Positions 15,834 to 24,538 of a stretch of DNA of 64,000 nucleotides are shown one piece after another. Source of the stretch: SXOA01 sp046153945 (GTDB lineage Bacteria > Planctomycetota > Planctomycetia > Pirellulales > Pirellulaceae); NCBI GenBank assembly GCA_046153945.1, contig JBJXFF010000097.1, forward strand, positions 1 to 64,000. The letters are read 5' to 3'. Both the position numbers and the translations under genes were made by a program. The number at the start of each line of letters is the position of its first letter. Within the stretch, counting starts at the first letter, position 1. A model generated the notes under the pieces. It ran no database searches, had not been told where the DNA came from, and worked only from the letters and a program-made list of their open reading frames with translations.

Positions 15834-17456
15834 ATGCTCATCGGCTACGTCAGCGACCACAGATACATCGCCCTCTCCGGCGTGGACATCGAGCTCCTTT
15901 CCAAATCTGGAGAAAGCATCGCCACCCGCAGCCGAGCCAGCGGAGCCGTTCATGCCGACGTGCCGCCGGGGGATTATGAAGTCGTCCTCGCGAAAGACGG
16001 CTATGGGAGCAAGCGGGTTAAGCTCACCCTGCCGACGCCGGAGCCGCACCACTTTCGGCTTTTGCAGGACGGCCTGCTCGGCTATGCCTGGCCGAAGTGG
16101 GTGAAGAGTGGCGAGGCAGCGGAGTTCCGCGTGCATAGCGACGCCGCCTACAAGCTGGAACTTTGGCGTTACGGCTGGAAGAAGGAGTTGGTCCGTCCCA
16201 TCGGTTGGTTCGACGAGCACGGTCCGCGGGCGACGGTGCAGATTGTCCCGGACGGCGACTACACGCAGACCGGCGTAATGTGGAACAAATTCGGCTACGC
16301 CAGCCCGCACCACAAGCAGTGGGTGACCGCGCCGGAAAGAAGCGGCCTCTATTACTTCCACGCCAAGAACGAGAACGGAGCGTTCTTCTCGTTCCCCTGG
16401 ATTGTCGCCCCCGCCCAGCCGACCGCGCCGATTGCCGTGCTGGCCTCGAACATCACCTGGAACGCCTACAACAATTTCGGCGGCCGGAGCAACTACATCC
16501 ATCCCGACAAGCTCCCGTCGAGTCCCACCGCCAACGCCCGGCTCGAGCTCGGGCGGTACATCGACCCCACGCACGTTAACTACGGCATCAGCGACTACCT
16601 GCCCCTCTCGTTCGACCGTCCCGAGCCGGTCTGCTTTGTCCCCGAAAACGTGCAAGTAACCGACCCCATCGCTGGCCGAGCCGCCTGCCACCTGGCTCCG
16701 GCCGAATGGCGGTTCCTCGGCTGGCTGGAGCGGGAGAAAATCGCCTACGACTACTACGGCGAGACGCAACTTCACTTCGGGCAGCTCGACCTCGATGCAT
16801 ACAAAATTCTCATCACCACGACGCATCCGGAATACTGGTCGAGCCAGATGTACTACAAGGTCAAGCAGTGGGTCTTTGAGCGGGGTGGCAAGCTGATGTA
16901 CCTCGGCGGCAACGGCCTGAACGCCGACGTGGAATTTCTCGACGGCCAGACCTGCATCTATCGCAACGAAGACGAGCGGCGGCTGAAGCCTTCCGCCTCG
17001 CCGACGGGAAAGGGGATCAGCGAGGACTCCCCCTACGAAAGCCGCTTCCACGTACGTGCCGAATCGGAAGCGTCGCTGCTCGGCGTCGTCTACGACGACC
17101 GGGCGATCATGACCGCCGCTCCGTACAAGGTGATCGACGCCCCGCACTGGGTTTTCGCCGGCACCGGCCTGAAAAACGGCGACACTTTCGGCCACGCCTC
17201 CCTCCACGAGAGGATCCCAGGCGGTGCATCGGGCCACGAGACCGACAAACGCTCCGTAAGCTCTCCCCCCGGCACGCACCTCCTCGCCAAAGGGACCAAC
17301 AAAGACAACGGCGGCGGCGAAATGGTCGTCTTCGAAACCCCCGGCCGCGGCTCCGTCTTCTCCGTCGGCAGCATCACCTGGCCGGCTTCGATTTTGGTGG
17401 ATGACGCGGTCAGCCGGATTACGGGGAATGTGGTGCGGAGGTTTTTGGAGGGGTAG
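15834..17456 (+). CDS. N,N-dimethylformamidase beta-subunit-like protein
   Basis: A 540-aa protein. Residues about 1-75 form a carboxypeptidase-regulatory-like beta domain (SGVDIELLSKSGESIATRSRASGAVHADVPPGDY). The rest matches the large-subunit domain of N,N-dimethylformamidase: LWRYGWKKELVRPIGW, WNAYNNFGGRSNY, TTTHPEYWSSQMY, FERGGKLMYLGGNGLN, HGTG-like AGTGLKNGDTFG. In true DMFase this domain binds a mononuclear iron and hydrolyses formamides. Distant planctomycete homologues have no known substrate and no small subunit is adjacent. No signal peptide seen. Confidence 0.82.
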   Translation: MLIGYVSDHRYIALSGVDIELLSKSGESIATRSRASGAVHADVPPGDYEVVLAKDGYGSKRVKLTLPTPEPHHFRLLQDGLLGYAWPKWVKSGEAAEFRVHSDAAYKLELWRYGWKKELVRPIGWFDEHGPRATVQIVPDGDYTQTGVMWNKFGYASPHHKQWVTAPERSGLYYFHAKNENGAFFSFPWIVAPAQPTAPIAVLASNITWNAYNNFGGRSNYIHPDKLPSSPTANARLELGRYIDPTHVNYGISDYLPLSFDRPEPVCFVPENVQVTDPIAGRAACHLAPAEWRFLGWLEREKIAYDYYGETQLHFGQLDLDAYKILITTTHPEYWSSQMYYKVKQWVFERGGKLMYLGGNGLNADVEFLDGQTCIYRNEDERRLKPSASPTGKGISEDSPYESRFHVRAESEASLLGVVYDDRAIMTAAPYKVIDAPHWVFAGTGLKNGDTFGHASLHERIPGGASGHETDKRSVSSPPGTHLLAKGTNKDNGGGEMVVFETPGRGSVFSVGSITWPASILVDDAVSRITGNVVRRFLEG

Positions 17457-17477
17457 ATCCTCCAACTTGAGTTTGCC

Positions 17478-18566
17478 TTGTTAAACGTTTTCTCACTTTC
17501 GTGTCTCGATCTTGAGCAACTCCTCTGCTCCTGGGGGTTTCCGCCAATCCATGCCGCACGGCTGCTGAAGTTTGTCTATCGGGAAGGAATCAGCTCTCCG
17601 CAAGACATGCGCGAGTTGCCGGCGGCGCTCCGAACTCGACTTCAGGAAGCAATCACGGCCGATTCGTTGACGACATGCAGCGAAATTCAGTCCGCGGACG
17701 GCTTCACGCGAAAGTACTTGCTGGGATTGACCGACGGCTGCCGAGTGGAGACGGTGCTAATGCATTTTCGGGGCAGGGCGACGGCTTGCATCAGCTCGCA
17801 AGTCGGCTGCGCGATGGGATGCGTATTCTGCGCGACGGCTCAGATGGGGCTCGTGCGGCAGTTGACGGCAGGAGAGATTGTGCAGCAGGTGGTGCATGCC
17901 AATCGTGTTTTGATGGATCAGGGAAAGCAGAATGGGGCTGTTTCGGAGAAACGCCCCACTTTGCGGAACGTCGTGTTGATGGGGATGGGGGAACCGCTGC
18001 ATAACTACGACGCGGTGATGAAGGCGATCAGCATTCTCTGCGAGCCCTCCGGCCTAGCTCTCGCGCCACGGCACATCACCCTCAGCACCGTCGGTGTCAT
18101 CCCCGGCATCATCCGCCTGGCGGACGAGCGCCAACTTGTGAACCTGGCGGTTTCGCTGCATGCCGCCACACAGGAAGAGCGGGCGAGACTCGTTCCACCA
18201 GCACGAGCCTGGCCGCTCGAAAAACTGATTGATGCTTGCCGCTACTATGCCGAGAAAATGAAGCGTCGAATCTTCTTTGAATGGGCACTTATCGAGGGAC
18301 AAAACGACTCCGAAGAGCAAGCTGCTGCCGTTGCAGAACTTCTGCAAGGGCTGCCGTCGCATGTGAACCTGATTCCGCTCAACCCCATTGCCAACTACAA
18401 CGGAACGCCAACTTCCCGCGACTCCGCCAAACAGTTCCAGGCCATCCTTGCCGAGCACGATATTCCCAGTACCATCCGCCAGCGCCGGGGCATCGACATC
18501 GCCGCCGGGTGCGGGCAACTGGCGGTGAAAGAGAAGGTGGCAGAAATATGTCTGGCAGAAAAATAG
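17478..18566 (+). CDS. rlmN: 23S rRNA (adenine-2503-C2) methyltransferase, radical SAM
   Basis: A 362-aa radical SAM enzyme that methylates A2503 of 23S rRNA and A37 of some tRNAs. The cluster motif is C111-AMG-C115-VF-C118 within SSQVGCAMGCVFCATAQMG. GMGEPLHNYDAVMKAI, the SAM-binding GGEP-like segment, is intact, and C-terminal GIDIAAGCGQL carries the methyl-carrying Cys. Start TTG 17478 gives the family length; no strong ribosome site is seen. The C-terminus reads on to within 114 bases of the next gene. Confidence 0.9.
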   Translation: MLNVFSLSCLDLEQLLCSWGFPPIHAARLLKFVYREGISSPQDMRELPAALRTRLQEAITADSLTTCSEIQSADGFTRKYLLGLTDGCRVETVLMHFRGRATACISSQVGCAMGCVFCATAQMGLVRQLTAGEIVQQVVHANRVLMDQGKQNGAVSEKRPTLRNVVLMGMGEPLHNYDAVMKAISILCEPSGLALAPRHITLSTVGVIPGIIRLADERQLVNLAVSLHAATQEERARLVPPARAWPLEKLIDACRYYAEKMKRRIFFEWALIEGQNDSEEQAAAVAELLQGLPSHVNLIPLNPIANYNGTPTSRDSAKQFQAILAEHDIPSTIRQRRGIDIAAGCGQLAVKEKVAEICLAEK

Positions 18567-18679
18567 GAGAAGCTTCGTCAAGCATTTTCCTTCTTATCTT
18601 CCTGCCAACCATTTTCCTGCCAATCGCCCCTGCCTTCTCTCGCCTTGCCCGAAAGGACGACGATTGGGATGATGAATTC

Positions 18680-19813
18680 ATGCACATCGCCGCCATCGAA
18701 TCCTATCCCGTCCGCATCCCCCTCAAAGCCGATCATCGGATGATCTCGGCTTTGGGGCGGCATGATGAGTCGCGGTTCGTGGTGGTACGGGTGCTCACGG
18801 ACAATGGCCTGGAAGGAGCCGGTGAAGCAACTGCCACCCCCCGCTGGAGCGGCGAAACCGTCTGGGGTGTGCAGTCGATGATCGACAAGGTGCTCGCACC
18901 CGCACTCGTCGGGATGGAGTTGAACGCGGATGACCCATTCGCCAGCATCAAAGCCCTCGATGCCCGGATGGATGCCCTGGCGATTCACAATTGGTTCGCC
19001 AAGTCGGCACTTGAAATGGCCTGCTGGGATTTGCTCGGCAAACAGGCGGGCAGGCCCGTATACGATTTGCTCGGCGGTGCTTGCCGCAGCCTTGTCATCC
19101 CTAGCCGGTTTTCGATGGGGGCGTATGACCTCGAAACAGCTCGTCGGCGAGCGATAGAACTGGTCGCTCAAGGTTTCGACACCGTCAAAGTGAAAGTCGG
19201 CGGCGAGGTGCAGCAGGACATCGCGCGCGTCCGCACTGTCCGCAAGGAGATCGGCCCCGAGCGGAAGCTCGTCATCGATGCCAACTGCGGCTGGAGTGCG
19301 GACCAGGCCATTCACGCCCTTCACGAACTGCGAGACTGCCACGTCCTCATCATGGAGCAGCCGACACCGGACGGCGACTACGAAGCCATTGCTCGCGTCC
19401 GCCGCGAAACAGGTGTGAAAGTGATGGCTGACGACATGTGCTTCAACCTGACGCATGCCCGCGAACTGCTCCGCAACGATGCCTGCGATCTGATCAGCGT
19501 CTATCCCGGCAAAAACGGCGGCATTCGCAAGTCGCGCGAAATTGTCGAGTTCGCCGCCCGCCACGACATCGGCTGCACGGTCGGCTCCAACCTGGAATGG
19601 GACATCGCCACTGCCGCCATGGGGCACTTGATTGTCGCCACCCCCAACCTGCTCGTCGAAGAATATCCCGGCGACATCCATGGCCCGGCCTACTACGAAT
19701 TCGGCATCGCTAAAAATCCGCTCCGCGTCGACGGCCCCGAGACCGAAATCACCGACCGGCCGGGGCTCGGCATCGACGTGGACTGGGATGTCGTGCGGGG
19801 CAATCCATGCTAG
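18680..19813 (+). CDS. Mandelate racemase / muconate lactonizing enzyme family (enolase superfamily)
   Basis: A 377-aa enolase-superfamily enzyme. The capping domain is N-terminal, then a barrel with the Lys pair in VKVKVGG (about 171-173) and the metal ligands Asp in DANCGW (about 200), Glu in EQP (about 226) and Asp in DDM (about 252). The Lys pair favours the muconate-cycloisomerase / dipeptide-epimerase branch, but the substrate is unknown. ATG 18680 is the start; the open frame upstream overlaps rlmN in another frame. The end overlaps hemW by 7 bases. Confidence 0.87.
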   Translation: MHIAAIESYPVRIPLKADHRMISALGRHDESRFVVVRVLTDNGLEGAGEATATPRWSGETVWGVQSMIDKVLAPALVGMELNADDPFASIKALDARMDALAIHNWFAKSALEMACWDLLGKQAGRPVYDLLGGACRSLVIPSRFSMGAYDLETARRRAIELVAQGFDTVKVKVGGEVQQDIARVRTVRKEIGPERKLVIDANCGWSADQAIHALHELRDCHVLIMEQPTPDGDYEAIARVRRETGVKVMADDMCFNLTHARELLRNDACDLISVYPGKNGGIRKSREIVEFAARHDIGCTVGSNLEWDIATAAMGHLIVATPNLLVEEYPGDIHGPAYYEFGIAKNPLRVDGPETEITDRPGLGIDVDWDVVRGNPC

Positions 19814-20952
19814 GTCCGGCGGCTCCTCGCTCCGCCTACATCCACGTTCCTTTCTGCCGCCATCATTGCGGCTATTGCAACTTCACGCTTGTAGCCGGGC
19901 GGGACGATTTAATCGGGGCCTATCTGGAAGCACTAGGCACGGAGCTTTCCTGGCTTAAGCAACCGCAGGAGGTGGACACGCTCTTCTTCGGCGGCGGCAC
20001 GCCGACGCATTTGCCGCCGAAGGAGTTGGCTCTACTATTCGAACTGGCAAAGCGATGGTTCTCGCTTGCGCCTGGCTATGAGCTCAGCGTGGAGGCCAAT
20101 CCCATCGATCTGGATGAAGCCCGTTGCGAAGTTCTAAAACAGGCTGGCGTCACGCGAATCAGCCTCGGCATTCAATCCTTCCGTGCCGAGAATCTGCAGG
20201 TTCTGGAACGCGACCATCGTAAGCCGGAGATTCTCACCGCGTACAAGAACGCCCGCAAGTGCTCTCAGTCCGTCTCGCTCGACCTCATCTTCGCTGCCCC
20301 TGGTGAGTCTTTAGAACAATGGCGCCAAGATTTGGAAGCCGCCATCGACCTTCAGCCAGACCACATTTCCACCTACGGTCTCACCTTCGAGCGCGGCACC
20401 AGCTTCTGGGGACGGCTGAACCGCGGTGAGCTTTCTCGTGCGGAAGAAGAGACGGAAGGCCAAATGTACGAGTTGGCCATCGACCTGTTGACCGCTGCGG
20501 GATACGAGCACTACGAGGTCTCGAACTTCGCCCGCCCCGGACACCGCTGTCGGCACAACGAGGCGTATTGGACCGGCCGCCCCTATTTTGCCGCCGGTCC
20601 CGGCGCCGCCCGCTATATCGCCGGCAGGCGGGAGATGAATCACCGCAGCACCACCACTTATATCCAGCGAGTCCTGGCCGGCCAGTCACCTGTCGCACAG
20701 AGCGAAGAGCTTTCGCCAGAAGATCGCGCCCGCGAACGCCTCGTCTTCGCTCTCCGCAGGTTGCAAGGAATCTGTCTCCGCGAGTTTGAACAGGAAACCG
20801 GCTACTCCGTGGAGTCGCTGGTGTATGTGCCCCTCCAGAAGTACCTAGCCCAGGGCCTTTTCACGCAGTCGGGGGACAACCTCCGTCTCACCCGCCACGG
20901 TCTACTATTGAGCGACGTCCTTTGGCCAGCCTTTTTGGGCCCTGAAGGCTGA
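19807..20952 (+). CDS. hemW: HemW-like radical SAM protein
   Basis: A 381-aa radical SAM protein with CRHHCGYCNF near the N-terminus, GGGTPTHL, and the HemW helix YEVSNFARPGHRCRHN with AYWTGRPYFAAGPGA. HemW was long called oxygen-independent coproporphyrinogen oxidase, but studied members are haem chaperones; the HNxxYW element supports HemW over HemN. It overlaps the preceding gene by 7 bases, so translational coupling is likely. It may act with the HemD-HemE fusion 13 kb away. Confidence 0.88.
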   Translation: MLGPAAPRSAYIHVPFCRHHCGYCNFTLVAGRDDLIGAYLEALGTELSWLKQPQEVDTLFFGGGTPTHLPPKELALLFELAKRWFSLAPGYELSVEANPIDLDEARCEVLKQAGVTRISLGIQSFRAENLQVLERDHRKPEILTAYKNARKCSQSVSLDLIFAAPGESLEQWRQDLEAAIDLQPDHISTYGLTFERGTSFWGRLNRGELSRAEEETEGQMYELAIDLLTAAGYEHYEVSNFARPGHRCRHNEAYWTGRPYFAAGPGAARYIAGRREMNHRSTTTYIQRVLAGQSPVAQSEELSPEDRARERLVFALRRLQGICLREFEQETGYSVESLVYVPLQKYLAQGLFTQSGDNLRLTRHGLLLSDVLWPAFLGPEG

Positions 20953-21094
20953 AAAACGCCCATCAGCAGCCTGTTTTCTTGCCAAAACCATCCGGGGGCC
21001 TTCGTCGTCTATATCCTGCCTCTCCCTGGGTGCTAGATTGGTGGAGGGGAAAAGCCTCTGCAACTTGCCTTATTGCCGCTACGAGGAACCTGCC

Positions 21095-23215
21095 ATGTCG
21101 TCTCGCATTTTGTCCGCAAAGTTGTTGGCCTTTGGCCTGACGGCTGCCGCTCTGGGGTTGGGCTCCACGGCGATGGGGCAGGAGAAGGAAAAATCGACGG
21201 ACATCCCGGTCAAACGAGTGGTGATGTTCAGCTCGGGGGTGGCGTTCTTTGAGCACGCAGGACAGGTCGACGGCAATGCGGAAGTGGACCTGAAATTCAA
21301 CGTCAAGGACATCAACGACTTGCTCAAGAGCATGGTATTGCAGGACCAAGGCGGCGGCAAAATCTCCACCGTCTCCTACGGCAGCAAAGACCCCATCACC
21401 CGCACGCTGGCAACTTTTTCGATTGACCTGACGAGCAACCCGACACTGGCCGACTTGCTTAAGCAAATCCGCGGCGAGCAAATTGAAATCGACGCCCCCA
21501 CCAAAATCGTCGGCACAATTCTCGGTGTCGAAACCCGTCGAGTGCCGCAAGGGAAAGAGCAGGCCCTGGAAGTCTCGTACCTCAACCTGTTGACCGAAGA
21601 GGGACTTCGGAGTGTCTCGCTCGACAACGTCGGCCGCATCAAGCTCTCTAATGCCAAGCTCGACGAAGAGCTGCGCAAGGCCCTCACGGTTCTGGCCACT
21701 GGCAAGTCGCAAGACAAGAAGGCGGTCTCCCTCAGTTTCCTCGGTGCCGGCAAGCGGGACGTGAAGATCGGCTATATCCAGGAAGCCCCCATTTGGAAAA
21801 CGAGCTATCGGCTGGTCCTTAGTGACGAGAAGCCGCCATTTCTGCAAGGCTGGGCGATTATGGAAAACACAACCGAGTCCGACTGGAATGACGTCAGCCT
21901 GACCCTCGTCAGCGGCCGGCCGATTTCCTTTGTGATGGATCTCTATGAGCCCCTCTATCTTTCCCGTCCTGAAGTAAAGCCCGAACTATATGCCTCGCTC
22001 CGCCCCCGGACCTATGATCAGGACCTGGCCGCGAAAGACGGCGAATTCCGCGCTGCTGGGGAACGACAGGACAAAGGCAAGGCGCTGGCCGACGCCAGCG
22101 AGCGGGCCCTGGCCCGCGCGGGCGCGGCACCTCCCGCTCCGAGCGCCCGTTTCCAAGGAATGGGAAGCGCCAATCGAGGCGAAGCTCTCAAACAACTCAA
22201 GGACGATAGCGGCATCGACATTTCCCAAGGGGGCCAATCACTGGCCCAGGCCGGCAATGTCGGCGAAATGTTCCGCTATCAGATTGCCACTCCGGTGAAG
22301 CTGGAGCGGAGCAAGTCCGCTATGTTGCCGATCGTGAACGAGTCGGTTAGCGGTGATAAAGTCTCCATCTATAACGAAGGAACCCACGCCAAGCATCCGC
22401 TCAACGGCCTGCGGCTGAAGAACACCACCGATCTGCACTTGATGCAAGGGCCGATGACGGTCTTTGACGACGGAGCCTATGCCGGCGATGCCCAGATCCA
22501 GGATTTGCAGCCCGGCACCGACCGGCTCATCAGCTATGCCATGGATCTGGATACCGAAGTTGCTCCTTCGAACAAGTCTGAGCCGCAAATGCTCACGAGC
22601 CTGCACCTTATCAAGGGAACCATGCAGACGACTTTCAAATACGCCCGCAGCCGCTCGTTCATCGTGAAAAATTCGGGGAAGAAAGCGAAGAAGGTTCTGA
22701 TCGAACATCCTCTCGAAACACAGTGGACGCTCGTCGCTCCGAAGGAGCCCAATGAGAAAACCCGCAGCCTGTACCGCTTCCTCGTGAATGCCGAACCTGG
22801 TAAACCGGCCACGCTGGAAGTAAAGGAAGAACAGTCCATCACCACGCAGGTCGCGGTAACGAACCTCGACGACAACACGATCCTCCAGTACATCAACAAC
22901 CCCGCCCCCAGCGAAGCGGTGAAGAAAGCCCTGGCGGAAGTCATCAAAAGGAAGCAAGCGATTGCAGCCGTTGTCGCCAAGCGAGAAGAACTTCAACGGC
23001 AAATCGGCGTCATCGACGCGGAGCAGAAGCGAATTCGCGACAATTTGGCTCAGCTACCCAAGGAGTCCGACCTCTTCCGTCGCTACGTCACGAAATTTAC
23101 CGCCCAGGAAGATCAGGTCGAAACGCTCCGCACCCAGGTCACTGCCACGATTGAAGAAGAACAGAAACTGCGGAAGGGGCTGGATGAATATTTGATCGGG
23201 CTGGACTTGAAGTAG
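21095..23215 (+). CDS. Exported DUF4139 protein
   Basis: A 706-aa protein with a Sec signal peptide (residues 1-30, ending near STAMGQ). VKRVVMFSSGVAFFEHAG starts the mature part, and WKTSYRLVL... MENTTESDWNDVSLTLVSGRPISF is the DUF4139 core signature. An Ala/Pro-rich linker (about residues 335-365) and a coiled-coil near the C-terminus (KREELQRQIGVIDAEQKRIRDNLAQL) are visible. Function unknown; relatives are exported. ATG 21095 has GAGGAA upstream at 21083. Confidence 0.82.
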   Translation: MSSRILSAKLLAFGLTAAALGLGSTAMGQEKEKSTDIPVKRVVMFSSGVAFFEHAGQVDGNAEVDLKFNVKDINDLLKSMVLQDQGGGKISTVSYGSKDPITRTLATFSIDLTSNPTLADLLKQIRGEQIEIDAPTKIVGTILGVETRRVPQGKEQALEVSYLNLLTEEGLRSVSLDNVGRIKLSNAKLDEELRKALTVLATGKSQDKKAVSLSFLGAGKRDVKIGYIQEAPIWKTSYRLVLSDEKPPFLQGWAIMENTTESDWNDVSLTLVSGRPISFVMDLYEPLYLSRPEVKPELYASLRPRTYDQDLAAKDGEFRAAGERQDKGKALADASERALARAGAAPPAPSARFQGMGSANRGEALKQLKDDSGIDISQGGQSLAQAGNVGEMFRYQIATPVKLERSKSAMLPIVNESVSGDKVSIYNEGTHAKHPLNGLRLKNTTDLHLMQGPMTVFDDGAYAGDAQIQDLQPGTDRLISYAMDLDTEVAPSNKSEPQMLTSLHLIKGTMQTTFKYARSRSFIVKNSGKKAKKVLIEHPLETQWTLVAPKEPNEKTRSLYRFLVNAEPGKPATLEVKEEQSITTQVAVTNLDDNTILQYINNPAPSEAVKKALAEVIKRKQAIAAVVAKREELQRQIGVIDAEQKRIRDNLAQLPKESDLFRRYVTKFTAQEDQVETLRTQVTATIEEEQKLRKGLDEYLIGLDLK

Positions 23216-23381
23216 CGGAAGCAAGAATTAACCATCCTCGAGTTAGACAAACGCCAGAATAACTCCATAACCCATGATCCCCTAAGGGGTTGCGGCGACG
23301 CAAGATCGCCATTTGTTCGCCGACGGTTCCTTGGCTTCTACTCACCCGTCCCCAGCCCCTTCCTTTCTGCAAAGATTCTGC
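23216..23381. other. Intergenic sequence with CCCCTAAGGGG palindrome
   Basis: No gene is seen in 23216-23551. CCCCTAAGGGG (23280-23290) may form a short hairpin but no T run follows. The rest of the gap contains the promoter candidate at 23382-23410 and the leader of the Gly-rich protein gene. Confidence 0.4.
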
Positions 23382-23410
23382 TTGGATTAACCGCCCGCGT
23401 CGATTATCCT
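23382..23410 (+). promoter_or_regulatory. Possible promoter of the Gly-rich secreted protein gene
   Basis: TTGGAT (23382-23387), a 17-base spacer, TATCCT (23405-23410). Spacing is ideal and matches are moderate. It predicts a leader of about 135 bases. Confidence 0.35.
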
Positions 23411-23551
23411 AACAAGCTGATTTCTTCCCTTGGTCAAACAAGAGGCAGGAAGAAGTCAAGCGGTCACTGGCCAGGCAAATGCACGGCGCTGTTGCGCCCC
23501 ATGCATGCACGGCACCGAAGGGGACATTGAAGAGCAAGCTGGAGATCTGTA

Positions 23552-24403
23552 ATGAAAGTTATTTTTTCGCGTCATTGGGTCTTGGTTCTGGCGGCAGCAG
23601 TTTTGGCTGCGGTTCCGCTTTCTCTTTCGGCCGCCAAGCCGGAGCCCGCGGAAAAACTTCCCGCGGCCGAGACTGTGGAATTCTTCTCCGCGATGAAAGC
23701 GGGAGACATTGAAGTCAAACTGATCATGAAGGACTCCACTGCGGGGACCGTCTCGATCAAGAACAACACCAAAAAGCCTTTGACGATCAAACTTCCGGAG
23801 GCCTTTGCCACGGTTCCAGTCGCCGCCCAGTTCGGCGGTGCGGGAGGTGGCGGAGGTGGGCGTCGCGGCGGTGGCGGTGGAATGGGTGGCGGAATGGGTG
23901 GCGGCGGCGGCGGCAACCAAGGTGGTGGTGGCGGCATGGGTGGCGGCATGGGTGGCGGCATGGGTGGTGGCATGGGAGGCATGGGTGGTGGCGGCGGCGG
24001 TGGTCTGTTCAACGTCGCTCCCGAGAAGGCCGGCAAGCTCAAGGTCATTAATGTTTGCCTTGAACATGGCAAGAAGGATCCAAGTCCGCGGGTTGCCTAC
24101 GAAATTCGGCCGATTGAATCCTTCACGAAGGATCCCAAGGTCATCGAAATGGTAAAGTTGCTGGCCACCGGAAAAATCGATCAACATTCCGCACAGGCCG
24201 CGGCCTGGCACCTGGCCAATGGGCTGACCTGGGAAGAACTGGCCAACAAAATTGGTGCTAAGCATCTGAATGGCAGCGTGGAGCCTTACTTCACCGCCGA
24301 GCAGTTGGCCATCGGTCACCAGATTGCGGCTGAAGCCGTCCGCCGGGCGGAAGAAAACAGCAACAAATCGCCGGGCAAGGAATCGTCTTTGAGCAAGCAG
24401 TAG
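23552..24403 (+). CDS. Secreted protein with Gly/Met-rich central repeat
   Basis: A 283-aa protein with a Sec signal (residues 1-27, cleavage near LSAA). A folded N-terminal part (VEFFSAMKAGDIEVKLIMKD...NNTKKPLTIKLPEAFATVP) is followed by about 55 residues of GGGMGG repeats (about 96-151) and a helical C-terminal region (SFTKDPKVIEMVKLLATGKIDQHSAQAAAWHLANGL split by short loops). I know no function. The Gly tract is encoded by repetitive GGTGGC codons prone to slippage. A GGAG precedes the ATG, and the gene ends in a strong terminator. Confidence 0.82.
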   Translation: MKVIFSRHWVLVLAAAVLAAVPLSLSAAKPEPAEKLPAAETVEFFSAMKAGDIEVKLIMKDSTAGTVSIKNNTKKPLTIKLPEAFATVPVAAQFGGAGGGGGGRRGGGGGMGGGMGGGGGGNQGGGGGMGGGMGGGMGGGMGGMGGGGGGGLFNVAPEKAGKLKVINVCLEHGKKDPSPRVAYEIRPIESFTKDPKVIEMVKLLATGKIDQHSAQAAAWHLANGLTWEELANKIGAKHLNGSVEPYFTAEQLAIGHQIAAEAVRRAEENSNKSPGKESSLSKQ

Positions 24404-24436
24404 GATTGTGGTCGAACCCGAATCCTGAAACTTCCA

Positions 24437-24468
24437 GGGCGTCCCTTTGCAGGGACGCCCTTTTTTTT
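24437..24468 (+). terminator. Strong intrinsic terminator
   Basis: GGGCGTCCC (24437-24445), loop TTTGCA, GGGACGCCC (24452-24460), then T8 (24461-24468). Textbook form; ends the Gly-rich protein transcript. Confidence 0.92.
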
Positions 24469-24538
24469 GGCATGGTAACTACGGTACGATAGAGTAGACG
24501 ACAACACCTGGCTCTCCACGATTTCGGAGGCGACAGTC

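Noticed and set aside
15819..17465. Open frame of about 548 codons opposite the dimethylformamidase-like gene
   Set aside because: The plus strand encodes a recognisable family; the opposite frame is low-complexity Val/Gly/Asp without motifs.
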